From contig NC_080710.1 of the NCBI RefSeq assembly GCF_019097595.1, forward strand, positions 6,042,780 through 6,106,779: a DNA stretch of 64,000 bases. Direction: 5' to 3'. The notes beneath the pieces were generated by a model. The model had not been told where the DNA came from and searched no databases. It worked only from the letters and a program-made list of their open reading frames with translations. This stretch comes from Hemibagrus wyckioides (lineage: Eukaryota > Chordata > Actinopteri > Siluriformes > Bagridae). Numbering within the stretch: the stretch's first letter is position 1; each line of letters begins with the position of its first letter. This document shows positions 1 through 10,907 of the stretch, in pieces. The translations under genes and the position numbers were made by a program.

Positions 1-42
<42 letters not shown>

Positions 43-1054
43 GTCCTGAAACACAGCCTCATATGAAACACAATGTTCTTTATCACCATAAACCCTGTCT
101 TATGAATCATTCGGCTTTGCGCAACAATAACGTTAATATGTTACGTACGACAGATACAGACAGATTCACAACATGACATTAGAAAATATTCCTGGGCACA
201 GATCTGCTCTGCCTAGAAGTACCTGAAGAAAATTACCTCGAGATGACTCCCACCTTGAATGAAAAGAAACATCTTCGTGTCTTCTTTTTCTTGGAGTGTT
301 AAGTTGGAAGCAGTGGTTGGACACAGGAGCAGAAGTCAGGAAGAACGCGAGCAAAGGGAGTGTTTCAGGACACACACACCCACACACCCTAGTGCTGTCA
401 CTGATGGGCGCTTCCCACCCAACTCTTCACTTAACTTCCGTTATACGATGTTCAGGTATTTTCAGGAAAGACCATTCACCTTCTCATTCCTGACTCAAAA
501 GTTACTCCTGTTACCAAAGGACCTGGCTGATGACTCCATTGCTCTGGCTATGAACTCGTTTATGAAAACGATAGCACCTGGTATTAGGTGACATTACCCC
601 AGCCACTAATAAGCAGCATGTTTTACAGGGATCAGGTTACATTGGTTGTAGATCAGGTGTCGTGGGTGATATTGAAATCTCCTAGACTCACTTTGGCTAA
701 CATCCATCATTTAACTTTTTTTTTTTTTTTTTACTTTACCTTAAATTAAAGGCATGATCCTAGATGGATGTATCCTATAATTGCCAATTAACAAATAACT
801 GTCCATACTCAATATCTATAAAATAAAATGCAAAATAATATAAAGCACAGGATGAAGGGCTATTCTAGAAGCTGATGAACCGTGCTCATGGAAACCATTT
901 TGCATTCATCTAGAACTATTCCTTTGCAACATACAATACTGTTTAGATGTTTATTTTGTTTACTTTGTTTATTTGACCTGGCTGGTCAATGGACTGTAGT
1001 TCTTGCCTCTGGTATGATTTTCAGCAAGCAGTGAGCTGAACTGAAGGAACTCAC
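1..1054 (-). other. trio intron sequence left of exon 13
   Basis: Begins with a CT/CA dinucleotide run (1-42). The rest holds no recognisable trio exon; the short ORFs here lack Trio similarity and donor/acceptor support. It also includes a T-rich run near 715-733. I see nothing else. Confidence 0.6.
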
Positions 1055-1229
1055 GTCAATGGCGTCCCTCTCGAAAATGCGCAGCTGGAGGAACAGCTCC
1101 AGTTTGATCTTCCTCTCCTGAAAGAGCTCTTCCATGCGAGCCTGAGCCTCGTCCAGCTGCTGCAGCACACTTTCAATGTGTGCCATCGAGCTGTTGTGCG
1201 GAGTTTTGTTACTGGAGATTGCGGAGTCT
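1055..1229 (-). CDS. trio: trio coding exon 13 (spectrin repeat region; last exon in window)
   Basis: 175-nt exon: one base completing Arg (AG|A), then 58 codons [40 protein letters not shown] and [18 protein letters not shown]. It has a CTACAG acceptor and a GTGAGT donor. ERDAID is the TRIO form (KALRN has EQYTIE). Residues about 701-759. The next TRIO segment (IISDLESWNDEL...) is not found in 1-1054 and must lie outside the window, as must the rest of the spectrin array and the GEF1, SH3, GEF2, SH3, Ig and kinase domains. Confidence 0.96.
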
Positions 1230-1261
1230 CTGTAGATGAGAAAAATGGCATGGGTTAAAAA

Positions 1262-1440
1262 TCTACCATTTTCTGAACTGCTTATCCTGCCCAGGGTCCC
1301 AGAGTCCTATCCCAGGTTGGAGACACCCTGAACAAGGTGCCAGTCCACCACAGGACATAAGCACACACACACCACACTGGAGGAGGAACCCAGAGTAACC
1401 AGAGGAAACCCCTGAAGCTGAGGGAGAGCAAGACAGTATG
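1262..1440 (-). mobile_element. SINE remnant of Mermaid type, minus orientation
   Basis: Sequence between trio exons 13 and 12 reads as the reverse complement of the common fish tRNA-derived SINE: a CTGCTTATCC-type tail, 'cagtccaccacagg', then 'ggaggaacccagagtaacc'. It is diverged and truncated before the tRNA-like head. Identity is from pattern memory. It fills most of this 294-bp intron. Confidence 0.55.
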
Positions 1441-1523
1441 CAGTAAATGAATAAGCTGTTACTATGGAATCATTGCGAATTCAGCAGCACTGTGGTATAG
1501 CTCTTTCACTGACATTTCAGTAC

Positions 1524-1693
1524 CTGAGCTGTTGAATGAGCTCCTCGCCCTCTTTGATGACGTTGACGGTAAACTGCAGTGTGGTCTGCTGCTGCTGCCC
1601 AAAACGCTTGATCAGATCCTGCACGGCCTCTACCGACTCGGCATACACATCATCCAGCAGCTCCTTCTGCAGCTCCTCCAACCATGTCCACAG
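1524..1693 (-). CDS. trio: trio coding exon 12 (spectrin repeat region; diagnostic for TRIO)
   Basis: 170-nt exon starting [20 protein letters not shown] after a CAG acceptor and ending QQL-AG at a GTACTG donor (phase 2). Human TRIO reads [45 protein letters not shown] reads [31 protein letters not shown]. The window is identical to TRIO at the distinguishing positions, so this exon gives the strongest paralogue evidence. Residues about 645-701. Confidence 0.97.
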
Positions 1694-2402
1694 CTGGACA
1701 AAATAAATAAAAAAAAAGCTAGTCATTTTTGCTGTTGTCACCTTTGTTTTGCAAACTGTTAACGTCTGTAAATTGGCCTTGAGTAAGATACATTGATAAG
1801 AATCCAGGTATGGGAGGCTCTGCCCTCAGGCCGTGGGTATTTTCCAATATCTATTGTGCACTTTTCTGGCATCGATCTTCAGGATCTAATTACCTTGCCA
1901 AGCTTACTTGGCATACAGGTGCTGGAGTCTAAGCTTATGAACACCATGACATGACCTTTTGGAAGCATGATAGTTTATGGACTTAGTATGTCATGGCACA
2001 ACAAATTACTGCCGATGCTTTCTCTATATTTTTAAAATGAATAGCCAAAGAATACAAAGTGCTACAGGTCAGGTTCCATTCCTGGCCAAGTAACTAATCC
2101 AGCCACTGAGGGTTTAACTATCGGTGCTATTTCATTAATCTGCTAAGCTGCTGAACAATGATGGTGGATGCCAGTTTTTGGTGAGGAAATGGCAATCAGA
2201 AAATAGAAAAAAATGTCAAAGGTTAGTCATGGGCTACATTGACTGAATGCCATCTTTCTGAGACAGTAGATGGTTATCTGATACATTTACTGACAAGACT
2301 CCCAAATGGTAGAACTCTGAATTGCAAGACCACAGTGTCATCTCTCAGAGCTCATGGGTTCTATCCAATAAAAGAGAAGAACACAATGGCGGCACATTAG
2401 CA

Positions 2403-3093
2403 GGGAAGTGGTAGCTCAGTGGCTAAGACATTGGTAGATGGTTGTGAGTTCAAATGCCACTGCTGGTCTTTTGAGCAAGGCCCTTAACCTTCAACTGCTC
2501 AGATATACACTACCAGTCAAACGTTTGGACACACCTTTTAATTCAATGTTTTTTGTTTAGGGATTTATTTTCTACATTCTAGAACAATACTGGAGATTTC
2601 GAAACTATGAAATAACACACATGGACTTAAGTAATCCATATGTAATGACAACAAAAAACAGTCAGTTGTTATTTTAAGACACGAAGGTCAGGTGTTCTGG
2701 AATAGTTCTTGCAAGAACAGTATTGTCAAGTGCATTTGCAAAACCCATCAAGCACCATGATGAACTGGCTCACATGAAGACCATCCCAGTAAAGCAAGAC
2801 CAAAACTTACCTCTGCTGCAGAGGAGAAGTTCATTTAGAGTTACCAGCCTCAGAAATCACCAATTAACAGCACCTCAGATTAGAGCCGTTATGAAGGCTT
2901 TACAGAGCATCAGTAGCAGACATATCTCAATATCAACTGTTCAAACAAGATTACAATCATTGTTTTACAATGTAGAAAGAAATAAATATCAGGAAAGACC
3001 ATGGAATTAGAAGGTGTGTCCAAACTTTTGACTGGTAGTGTATAAATGAGTTAAATTGCTAGTAAGTTGCTCTGGGTGTCTGCCACTGTATAG
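2403..3093 (+). mobile_element. tRNA-derived SINE split by a Tc1-like insertion
   Basis: Left part 2403-2507 has a tRNA-like head: A-box-like TGGTAGCTCAGTGG, B-box-like GAGTTCAAATGCC, then GAGCAAGGCCCTTAACC. The right part, from 3041 to about 3093, resumes with the SINE tail GTTGCTCTGGGTGTCTGCCA. The break is exactly the TA-flanked insertion at 2508-3040. A less interrupted relative is at 9174-9360. Confidence 0.7.
2508..3040 (+). mobile_element. internally deleted Tc1-like element with TA duplication
   Basis: Terminal inverted repeats CACTACCAGTCAAACGTTTG... and, at the right end, ...CAAACTTTTGACTGGTAGTG, each flanked by TA (2506-2507 and 3041-3042), the Tc1/mariner target. Length is about 533 bp against roughly 1.2-1.6 kb for full elements. 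The internal ORF remnant contains FRVTSLRNHQLTAPQIRAVM and ISISTVQTRLQS, resembling the Tc1 transposase helix-turn-helix region, but lacks the catalytic domain. Non-autonomous. Confidence 0.8.
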
Positions 3094-4172
3094 TAATGTC
3101 TGAAGGAAGCAATGAGAGGTTTATTAACTGTATGGAAAGTATAGCTACTGAAGATATGTTTATCTAAAAATTCTGAATTGTCTAATAACTGTAAGGGCGT
3201 CTATTGAAAATGAATGGCTCTGGGAATGTTGTATGATGGAAAATAGAATTCATTGTTGTTGTTGCATGCTTTAATTTTTTATTTCTAAACCCAGCAGCTT
3301 TAAAAGGGCCAGACAGACTCCAAGATATAAAATGGATAAAAGGACACACAGATACAAGGCTGACGAGATAGAAGTGATGGGAGGGAAACTCAGCTTTCCT
3401 GGTGCTGTTGCCATCTGCCTGTACTGGCATGCCAAGGAAAGTGGAGCTCGAGTCCCAGCAAGTCTGGCGAAAGCTTTTTTTTCCTTCTTCCCTTATTCCA
3501 TTTCCATCTCAACCTCTCGCTATGTCCATCCCACAGTCATGAACTGGAAGCCTGTGCTAGTCTCTATCCTGCAGATAGCAGATGGCTAACCTTGTGCCAT
3601 ATGGGCGCATTAGGATAAGTGTTATTTTATGCTATTTACTATGGCATCGCTTATGCGACGCAATTATCTTCGCTAATGCGTGCGGACTACGAACACAACC
3701 AAGGGCAGGAGTCCAGGGTCTATCAACACTCCAACCGACTTCAATGGACCACAGTTTTGGAAAGAAGGGGGGAGATTTTGGCTCTGCAAATGGAGCTAGT
3801 TACACTATAAATAGGGTAATAGTATAATATTGATTCTACATTTCAATAGCTCTCACACAGCTAGCTTCATTAAAAAATGTTAGCATGCAATTCTGAAATA
3901 TTTGGCTAAAATGTTTGGTATAAAACCAGAAAAGATGACTGCTGATGTAAACTAGCTGGCCTTAAAGCAGACCACAGATCCAGACATATATACAAAGATG
4001 CATCAAAACAATCATGGAAGAACAGGGTCAACACCAATTAACCAGTATTATTTAATGGAGATCAATAGATGTCTCTGGTCAGAAAGAAAATACCAAAGTA
4101 TTGCTCACTTTAAGCCAGAATACAAAATTTGTTGCTTCTGAACTGAACAGTGTCTTGATCACAGAAACGCAC

Positions 4173-4364
4173 CTCTTTGCCATGAGTATGGAAAGCCACG
4201 GACATGTCCAGGAGGACTTTTCTCTGCTCCACGCGCCTCACAAAGTCCTGAATGCGGTCCTGCAACTGATGGGCAGCCTGGTAGATCTCCTCCGGGTCAC
4301 ACTCGCCGGTCTGAGCCAGCTGTTCGGCCGCCTCCAGCAGTTTGTCAGCATTAGTGTATGTATT
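4173..4364 (-). CDS. trio: trio coding exon 11 (spectrin repeat region)
   Basis: 192-nt phase-0 exon of 64 codons: NTYTNADKLLEAAEQLAQTG, ECDPEEIYQAAHQLQDRIQD, FVRRVEQRKVLLDMSVAFHT and HGKE. It has a TTCAG acceptor and a GTGCGT donor. It matches human TRIO nearly residue for residue (EDRIQD, RKILLDMSVSFHTHVKE). Residues about 581-644. Its minus-strand reading frame was deduced by translation, because the long ORF in this place lies on the opposite strand. Confidence 0.96.
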
Positions 4365-5179
4365 CTGAAAAAGATCCGAACAGACTCAAGTGATACAAAC
4401 TTTTAATGGACCTTCATTGACTTCGCTTTTACTTCCTTTTGGTTGCATTCACATCAAGTTCTTGGTAATTAATAAAATGTTGCTTGGCATAACATTTTTA
4501 ATTTTAGTTAGATTTACACTAGATAACTACTTTTTTCTTCAGTAAATTCAGAGCAAAGACATATCCTGGTGTGACAATTTTTTTTTATAATATTTTAATC
4601 ATTTATACGAAGAATAGGATTACAGTTGTTGATGTAGTGACTACAGTTTTGACATGGGCTCTGTCTCCAGATCTGTTGTTTACTCAAGTTGTGCTACTGG
4701 GAAGTTGTATTTACAAGCAGGGACGTAATTACAAAGTCTGGTGCATACAAATCACTTTGGATGAAGCAAGATGAATTCTCTTAATTAATTGGAAACAATA
4801 TAGGAATAACTCCACTTCTAAAAAATGAATATTTTTTAAAAATGTTTTTATTAATTTATGTTAATAATTTATGTTAATGTATGACCCTAACCTAATGAAG
4901 ACATCCAAGGGTGCCAGTACTTTAGTCTAAGTTAAACTTAGGGAAGGCAGGCATGCAAGACAATTCAACATGGGTTCTTTCAAGGGAAAAAAAAGGAAGA
5001 CAAACATTGTAGATGTATAGAGCACGGTTTAAAATTGACGTTTGCCAAATGACCTCATGTGTATATGTACCAAATAGTACCATGATGCAATGGCAAATAA
5101 AGGTTAGCATAATTCCTCAACTCTGAGCTTTATGTGGAATTCTGCATGTTTCTGTGGATGATTTGGTTTTTCTCCTCAC

Positions 5180-5302
5180 CTGTGCCACCTCTTCAAAATC
5201 TTCATGGCGTTTCTGCAGAGCTCGTGCTCGGTGCAGGGACTTCCCCACTCCTGTGTGCTTGCTGAGAAAAGCCTCGCCGTGATTCTCGATCCAGTCCAGG
5301 AC
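5180..5302 (-). CDS. trio: trio coding exon 10 (spectrin repeat region)
   Basis: 123-nt phase-0 exon of 41 codons: VLDWIENHGEAFLSKHTGVG, then KSLHRARALQKRHEDFEEVAQ. It is essentially identical to human TRIO. It has an ATCAG acceptor and a GTGAGG donor. A CTT repeat (sense strand) sits about 50 nt upstream of the acceptor inside a pyrimidine-rich stretch. Residues about 540-580. Confidence 0.96.
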
Positions 5303-5353
5303 CTGATGGAAGAAGCAGGAGATAGTAGGAGAAATATTAATATAATAATAATA

Positions 5354-5390
5354 AGCAGAAGAAGAAGAAGAAGAAGAAGAAGAAGAAGAA
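5354..5390 (+). repeat. AAG microsatellite
   Basis: About 12 AAG units. On the trio sense strand it reads CTT and lies about 50 nt upstream of the exon 10 acceptor. Confidence 0.9.
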
Positions 5391-6106
5391 CCACTAGGGG
5401 GCTCCTGTGAGCAAAATATGAGCCTCTTGTGAGATGAAAAAAAGCTTGCAGTGAAGTCGGTATCCATCTAGTTTGATTTCAGACCACATCGTTTTGAACC
5501 TACAAAATGCTCAGTCTGGGACTTTTATGGGCTAGTGAAGCTGTGTGCCGTATCATGTGTATGGAAATGTGTTGTGTTTAAGATAGGAGACATTAAGGAG
5601 ACATTTGTTAACACTGAAGGACAGAGTGGTGTGATGCCTTATGTCATGAAGCAGACCATCGTGACCTTGATTATTTTCCAATAACGACATCCCCTGAAGT
5701 GTACATTAATGACTAGAGTCACAGTGCCTATGGCTTCCTTCAACAACCCGAATAATCAACACATCACACTCTTGCACGAGACAGATTAACGCTAAATTTT
5801 TTCTTACTGCTTAATATTTTGCGATTTATTCTTTCTGTATTAAAGGCTTCATCTCAAAAGCTCCTTTTTGTGAATACAGCCCCAGTGCTCTATTCACTAT
5901 AGCACTATAGCACCTTTAATCTGGCATATGGCGTTCTGAACGTTTCCATGTGTATGTATGTGTGTGTGTGTGTGTTGTGCATGGTGTATTAATACGAAAG
6001 TGGAGAAGGAGACCATTTGCTGTACAGATGTGTTGCATGGGGGACCCCTTCGCCTGCCTATTATTTTACGGGGCATACCCTTGATGTAATAAGCCTGCTG
6101 AACAAA

Positions 6107-6120
6107 GTTACCATGGCAAC
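6107..6120. promoter_or_regulatory. perfect RFX X-box-like palindrome
   Basis: GTTACCATGGCAAC matches the RFX X-box consensus GTTRCC-AT-GGYAAC at all 14 positions. It lies in the trio intron between exons 10 and 9. Function unknown; chance occurrence is possible. Confidence 0.3.
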
Positions 6121-6613
6121 CCAACCTTTAAGGAGCACATGTATGTGTTTGTAACTGAATGTTGAGGTGGAACTGAAAGAACTGAAAAAGTAAGAGAAAT
6201 AAGAGACCTAAGAAGTGGGCTAAAACTGCTTTTTTTTTTCTTTTTTTTTTGGGGAGGCACAAGCAGTTTTTGATGATTTGATCCGAATCTCACTCATGGA
6301 GTGTCACAGAGTGTCATTATTCCACACAGAGTGTTCCTGATGTAATACACACAAAAATACACACACAGAAACCCTGACCAGACAAGAGCTTTGTGCGCTC
6401 TATACAGTAGCTATGTAGCTACTTTGTCTACAAACACGGCAGGCAGCTTGTGAATTCTTTTTGAATGTTCATTAGATCAAATGTTATGAAATATTGTCTA
6501 AGAATGGTATTGTTCTACCAAGGATGATGGCATTCCCAAATGCTACAGATTTATTAATTAATTCAAATTAATTGAAACGACTTTGCATGAAGGTTGACTG
6601 GATGGCGGCGTAC

Positions 6614-6844
6614 CTGTTGGACATCTTGTTGAAAGACGCAGAGCTGCAGGCGCTGGTGCAGACGGAGTTTGCGGTGCTGCCAGATGTTCTCCAGCTGCCG
6701 CTGGTGATGCAGCACCTCGTGGATGATGTCCAGGACGTGGTTCACCGCCTTGGAGTAGTTGGCCGATGCTGTTAACGAATCGGCGCTGCCTTGAGTCAAA
6801 GGGCGCTGGAGTTTGTCCAGTAGTGCTTTCCCATCTTGACTCAC
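6614..6844 (-). CDS. trio: trio coding exon 9 (spectrin repeat region)
   Basis: 231-nt phase-0 exon of 77 codons beginning VSQDGKALLDKLQRPLTQGS and ending LHQRLQLCVFQQDVQQ, with a CTACAG acceptor and a GTACGC donor. TRIO reads DKLQRPLTPGSSDSLTASANYSKAVHHVLDVIHEVLHHQRQLENIW. KALRN differs at several of these positions (DVLQRPLSPG, ATANYSK, HHQRRLESIW), and the window follows TRIO at those positions. Residues about 463-539, including the conserved basic helix WQHRKLRLHQRLQL. Confidence 0.96.
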
Positions 6845-6940
6845 CTGTAGAAACATGGATTCTGTAAAATTCCTACAAAACCATTAGGCTTTTCCAATTT
6901 TAAATCTACAATATTAGGAAAAAAAATGAAACATGTAGAA

Positions 6941-7280
6941 TAAGCTGGCTGCATAAATATGTACACCCCTTTCTTTTGGGTTAGAGCCTACCACCTTCAT
7001 AAATTTTTGTGAATTTAAAAATATTTATATTCAAATCTTCCTGCATAGCCATCTTCAAGTCATTCCAAAGGTTCCTGTTAAACCTCCCTAGCATCTCCCT
7101 AGAACGATGCTGCCACCATCATGCTACAATGTGGGTACAGTGTTCTTTCACTTGTTTTTCTTGGTCTTATCTGTTTACAACATTCAACAGGCTTGAGATC
7201 ACTTCAATTTAATAGACCTGGAGCGGTTTTTAGAGCAAAGGAAGACTGGTATAAAACTTTTCAGGTAAACTCTTACCCAA
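6941..7280. mobile_element. degenerate Tc1-like remnant (tentative)
   Basis: Strings such as 'tgtacacccctttcttttggg' at the left and 'cgatgctgccaccatcatgct' inside resemble Tc1-like elements of fish read on the antisense strand. Ends are not clear. It lies in the intron between exons 9 and 8. Confidence 0.35.
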
Positions 7281-7609
7281 AAAAACAGGTTACAGTTTTT
7301 CTTCTTTTTCATATTTTTTCTTTTCAGTTTAATTTTCTTGCTAGTAATCAGATCTAACATGATTTATCTTGGTTTAATTTTTTTCTTTTTATATCACAGC
7401 AATTTCCAACAGGGTTTAAACCTTCTGATATCCGCTGTAGCTAGAAGTTATCTTGCTTTGCTAGCTAAAAAACAGCCAAAAGAGTCGAAGTAAAACAACG
7501 TGACATGAGTGATGTGTTGAGATGGGGTCAGAATGGTCCTATCACAACTAGCAATAGTAAAAAAAAAAAAAAAACATAAAACACAGAAGGAAGCTAAAAG
7601 AATCTGTAC

Positions 7610-7741
7610 CTCGGAGTAAGCAGTTGTGACGTGTTCGTAAAGTCCTTGGTGATGGTGAATGGTATCTTCCAGGTCCTGAAGCTCTGAGGGGAGTTCACCC
7701 TCACCACATGCCTTACACCATGACTCTACATTACTCAGGTA
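7610..7741 (-). CDS. trio: trio coding exon 8 (spectrin repeat region)
   Basis: 132-nt phase-0 exon of 44 codons: YLSNVESWCKACGEGELPSE, LQDLEDTIHHHQGLYEHVTT and AYSE. It has a CCCAG acceptor and a GTACAG donor. The match to human TRIO YMSNVDSWCKACGEVDLPSELQDLEDAIHHHQG is close. KALRN has WCKMCSEGGLPSEMQDLELAIHHHQ, so the exon supports TRIO. Too short to be picked up as a long ORF; found by placing the missing segment between its neighbours. Residues about 419-462. Confidence 0.95.
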
Positions 7742-8324
7742 CTGGGACAGAAGATAACGAAAAAATTACCACTATTAACAAAAACACACACTGCCACTTA
7801 AAAGTTTCATTTGAAATAAAAGGCATTGCGTTGAGCACAAAACGAATTCCTGTTGAGCATTGTGCAAGAATAAAAATGGAGATTTGGCCAAAACCTTGAG
7901 CTTTGTTACGACAAATGTAATATTTGATCACGACAAAAAAAAAGCAAAGATCCATCCATCCATCCTTTTATCCATCCATCTAGCAGAGACTCATACGTCT
8001 ACTGTATGAAAGCCTATCTTTTCTTCTTTTTTTTTTTAAATGGGAAGAAGAACAAAGAGCACATCAACCTAATTACGCTGCTGACAACAAGCAATTACTG
8101 TTCAAAGAGGATGATAAAAGAGGAGACGAGAGAGTGTTGCTCTCTTTTTCACTGTTTTTCTCGCTTTCACTCTCTCTATCTGGAGCGTGTAACACACACC
8201 CAAAAGCTTTTTTTTTCTTTTTACAGACACACTGCTCTAAGAAAACCTCTCTACTTATCTAAACTACATAAAGCTTAAGGATGACTTGAAGGAAAACTGT
8301 CCTTTGTCTTACAGGTTACAGGGA

Positions 8325-8691
8325 AGTGCAAAAGTTTGCACACCCTTACGACCAAATGAAGACAAAAAAAAAAAAAACAGGAATCTTTTGGAATAAATTG
8401 CTGTTTCACAGATGTTCCTTTTAACAGACAAAAATGTTCAGATAGTCAATGTTAAGGTGTTCACAGTCAAAACAAAAGGATGTTTTGAATCTTTCTTTCT
8501 GGATATGATATAAATATTTTCATCATTAAACAAAAGCAAGAGACTTAAACCCAAACGTATATTTCTCATTTTGACACTTTTGTTTTATTTGTTTTGTCTG
8601 GTTAAGGAGTTTTGGTTAAGTCTGGAATTGTAATGAGTAAAAAATTAAATGTAATTACCAGCATGTGCATTTCTTTGAAAAAATTCAATAA

Positions 8692-8738
<47 letters not shown>

Positions 8739-8937
8739 GTAAAAGACATTACCATTCTAGTATTAGTAAAAATAATGCCAATTAAATTACAGATATCTTA
8801 AATCATAGTATAAATATGATGATTTAAATATACACTTTCAAAACATTAAATACAAACACAACTTGCTATAAATTCCTTTTATTTATGATAAATTGTAAAA
8901 AGATTTTCAGCCCCAATATGGGGGGTGCAAACTCAAC
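8325..8937. mobile_element. possible Tc1-like non-autonomous element with AAT repeat inside
   Basis: Left end GTGCAAAAGTTTGCACACCC and right end GGGGGGTGCAAACTC form an imperfect inverted pair, like those at 55308-55633. The interior holds an AAT repeat (8688-8739) and no coding similarity. Boundaries are approximate. Confidence 0.4.
8688..8739 (+). repeat. AAT microsatellite
   Basis: About 17 AAT units with few interruptions, in the trio intron between exons 8 and 7. Confidence 0.9.
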
Positions 8938-9173
8938 AATTGCTTTACTTATTATCCTTAATAAGTGTCAGCTGTGTTAACCAGAAAGTCTTCGCAGGCA
9001 GAAAGAGAAAAAAACAACAACAGAATTTTACCTCCTAAATCCTAGCATTTGTCAATGGATGAGATAGCTAATGTTTTTCCCCCAGCAAAAAGGGATAAAA
9101 TTAAAAAGTTTGACTAATGTTTCTTTCTTTTTTTTAACTAAACAAAGAGTCCCACCCACTTGATTTCCACTTG

Positions 9174-9360
9174 GGGGATGTGGTAGCTTAGTGGTTAAGG
9201 TGCTAGACTACCCCAGATCCACCAAACTGCCATGGCTATGCCCCTGAGCAAGGCCCTTAACCATCAATTGCTCAGTTGCATGCATTTAAATGAGATAAAA
9301 ATATAAGTCACTCTGGATAAGGGCATCTGCCAAATGGCAGAAATATAAATAAAATGTAAA
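9174..9360 (+). mobile_element. tRNA-derived SINE, near full length
   Basis: Head TGGTAGCTTAGTGGTTAAGG (A-box-like), middle CTGAGCAAGGCCCTTAACC, and tail AGTCACTCTGGATAAGGGC followed by ATCTGCCAAATG. The tail resembles the conserved segment of V-type fish SINEs as I recall it. The B box is degraded. Confidence 0.7.
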
Positions 9361-9540
9361 TTTCTATTGGCTGACCAGTCCAATTCATGTAGAAATTTAT
9401 CTTTCAAAACCTGCTTCCTTCCTTCAGTGAGTGAGCTCTGAGCTGGAAACAAAATCAATAATAAAAACATATCTTGGCACCTCTGAATCATTGCTCTGAA
9501 GATTCACTTTTTTTGGGCTTTGGTTAGGTCAGTGTAAACA

Positions 9541-10512
9541 CTATGTGTACAGAAAACTGAAAACAGGACTTCGTTGCACGACTGTAACCATCTGCACCTC
9601 AACACAACAAAGATCAGGGAGATGGTGGTGGACCACGCCTCAAACGGAGCCTGTGACCATCAGCGGTCACTGTGTGGAGTTTGTCAAGACCTACAAATAC
9701 CTTGAGTACAGCTGGATGATAAAATGGACTGGACTGCCAACACAGACGCGCTGTGCAAGAGAGGACAGAGCTGGCTGTACTTCCTTAGAAGGCTGGCGTC
9801 CTTTAACATCTGCAAAAAGCTGCTGCAGATGTTCTATCAGACTGTTGTGGCGAGTGCCCTCTTCTATGCAGCAGTGTGCTGGGGAGGCAGCATCAAGAAG
9901 AAGGACACCTCACGTCTGGACAAGCTGGTGAGGAAGACAAGCTCGATTGTGGGCTCAGTACTGGACAGCCTGACATCAGTGGCAGAGAGACGGGCGCTGA
10001 GCAGGCTCCTGTCCATCATGGACAATCCACTTCATTCACTGTACAACATCATATCCAGACAGAGGAGCAGTTTCAGTGACAGGATGCTGTCACCGCCCAT
10101 GGAAGTCTTTAACTCCACCTCGGAGTCAGTGCTGACACCACACTCTGTCCTGGACTGTACAACAAACTATATGCTACGCACCATACACTGTGGTTTGCAC
10201 GCTGTTTTTGCAAATACCCAGTTGTTACCTAATACATACAGAGTTACCTCATTATGTCTGTTCCTTCAAATTCTTGTTTTTGCATATTACTTATCTCATA
10301 TTACCTTTAAATCTCTCTATTTATTTATTTTTTGTTATATTAATTGTATTATAGGTAATTTGTTATATTTTGTTATATTTTTATTATATTTTGTTTTTTG
10401 TTTTGTTTTTTATTATTACCCTTAAATATGGGTATTTAATATTTTTGTTATATTCCTAGCTTATTTTATTTATTACCTTATTGCCTGTGCTTATGGATAC
10501 TGCTGGAAGCAG
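9541..10512 (+). mobile_element. 5'-truncated non-LTR retrotransposon (Rex1/Babar-like LINE)
   Basis: The translation in changing frames gives the C-terminal part of a LINE reverse transcriptase region: VTISGHCVEFVKTYKYLEYS, then (shifted frame) ANTDALCKRGQSWLYFLRRL, FYQTVVASALFYAAVCWGGS and RLDKLVRKTSSIVGSVLDSL. Catalytic motifs are absent because of 5' truncation, and there are frameshifts, so it is dead. After about 10290 the sequence is AT-rich 3' UTR, ending directly in a TCTA array. Family assignment is from memory of fish LINE protein tails. It lies in the trio intron between exons 8 and 7, antisense to trio. Confidence 0.75.
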
Positions 10513-10654
<142 letters not shown>

Positions 10655-10715
10655 CAATAGTGCACTGATGAACCTGACACCTTGTAATTAAGTAAAACCT
10701 GTATTTTTGCCCTAC

Positions 10716-10907
10716 CTGGTCTGCTTTCTGGTGGAAGCTGGCCGACATCTCCAGCATAGCGCTTCTCTCATCCAGTGCTGAAGCGAAGGCTTTCCACTCT
10801 CGCTCAAGCTGCGCTGAGAGCTGCTGGATCTGCATTGCTGCGTAGTGACCACCCTCCAGGAGCCGCTTGCCCACTGCTACGATGCGGCTGATATTCACGT
10901 ACACGTT
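10716..10907 (-). CDS. trio: trio coding exon 7 (spectrin repeat region)
   Basis: 192-nt phase-0 exon of 64 codons: NVYVNISRIVAVGKRLLEGG, HYAAMQIQQLSAQLEREWKA, FASALDERSAMLEMSASFHQ and KADQ. It has a CAG acceptor and a GTAGGG donor. It matches human TRIO NVYVNINRIMSVANRLVESGHYA and EQEWKAFAAALDERS. Residues about 355-418, helical segments of a spectrin repeat. A long TCTA repeat, the tail of a LINE fragment, begins about 60 nt beyond the donor in the downstream intron. Confidence 0.96.

Noticed and set aside
1..1054. Search for the next trio exon (IISDLESWNDEL...)
   Set aside because: No reading frame in this stretch resembles it, so it must lie outside the window.
3332..3827. Overlapping ORFs of 81-85 residues
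   Set aside because: They lie in the intron between trio exons 12 and 11, have no recognisable content and occur on both strands.
9724..10425. 233-residue ORF
   Set aside because: It is the frameshifted remnant of a LINE reverse transcriptase C-terminal region followed by AT-rich UTR, not a host gene.
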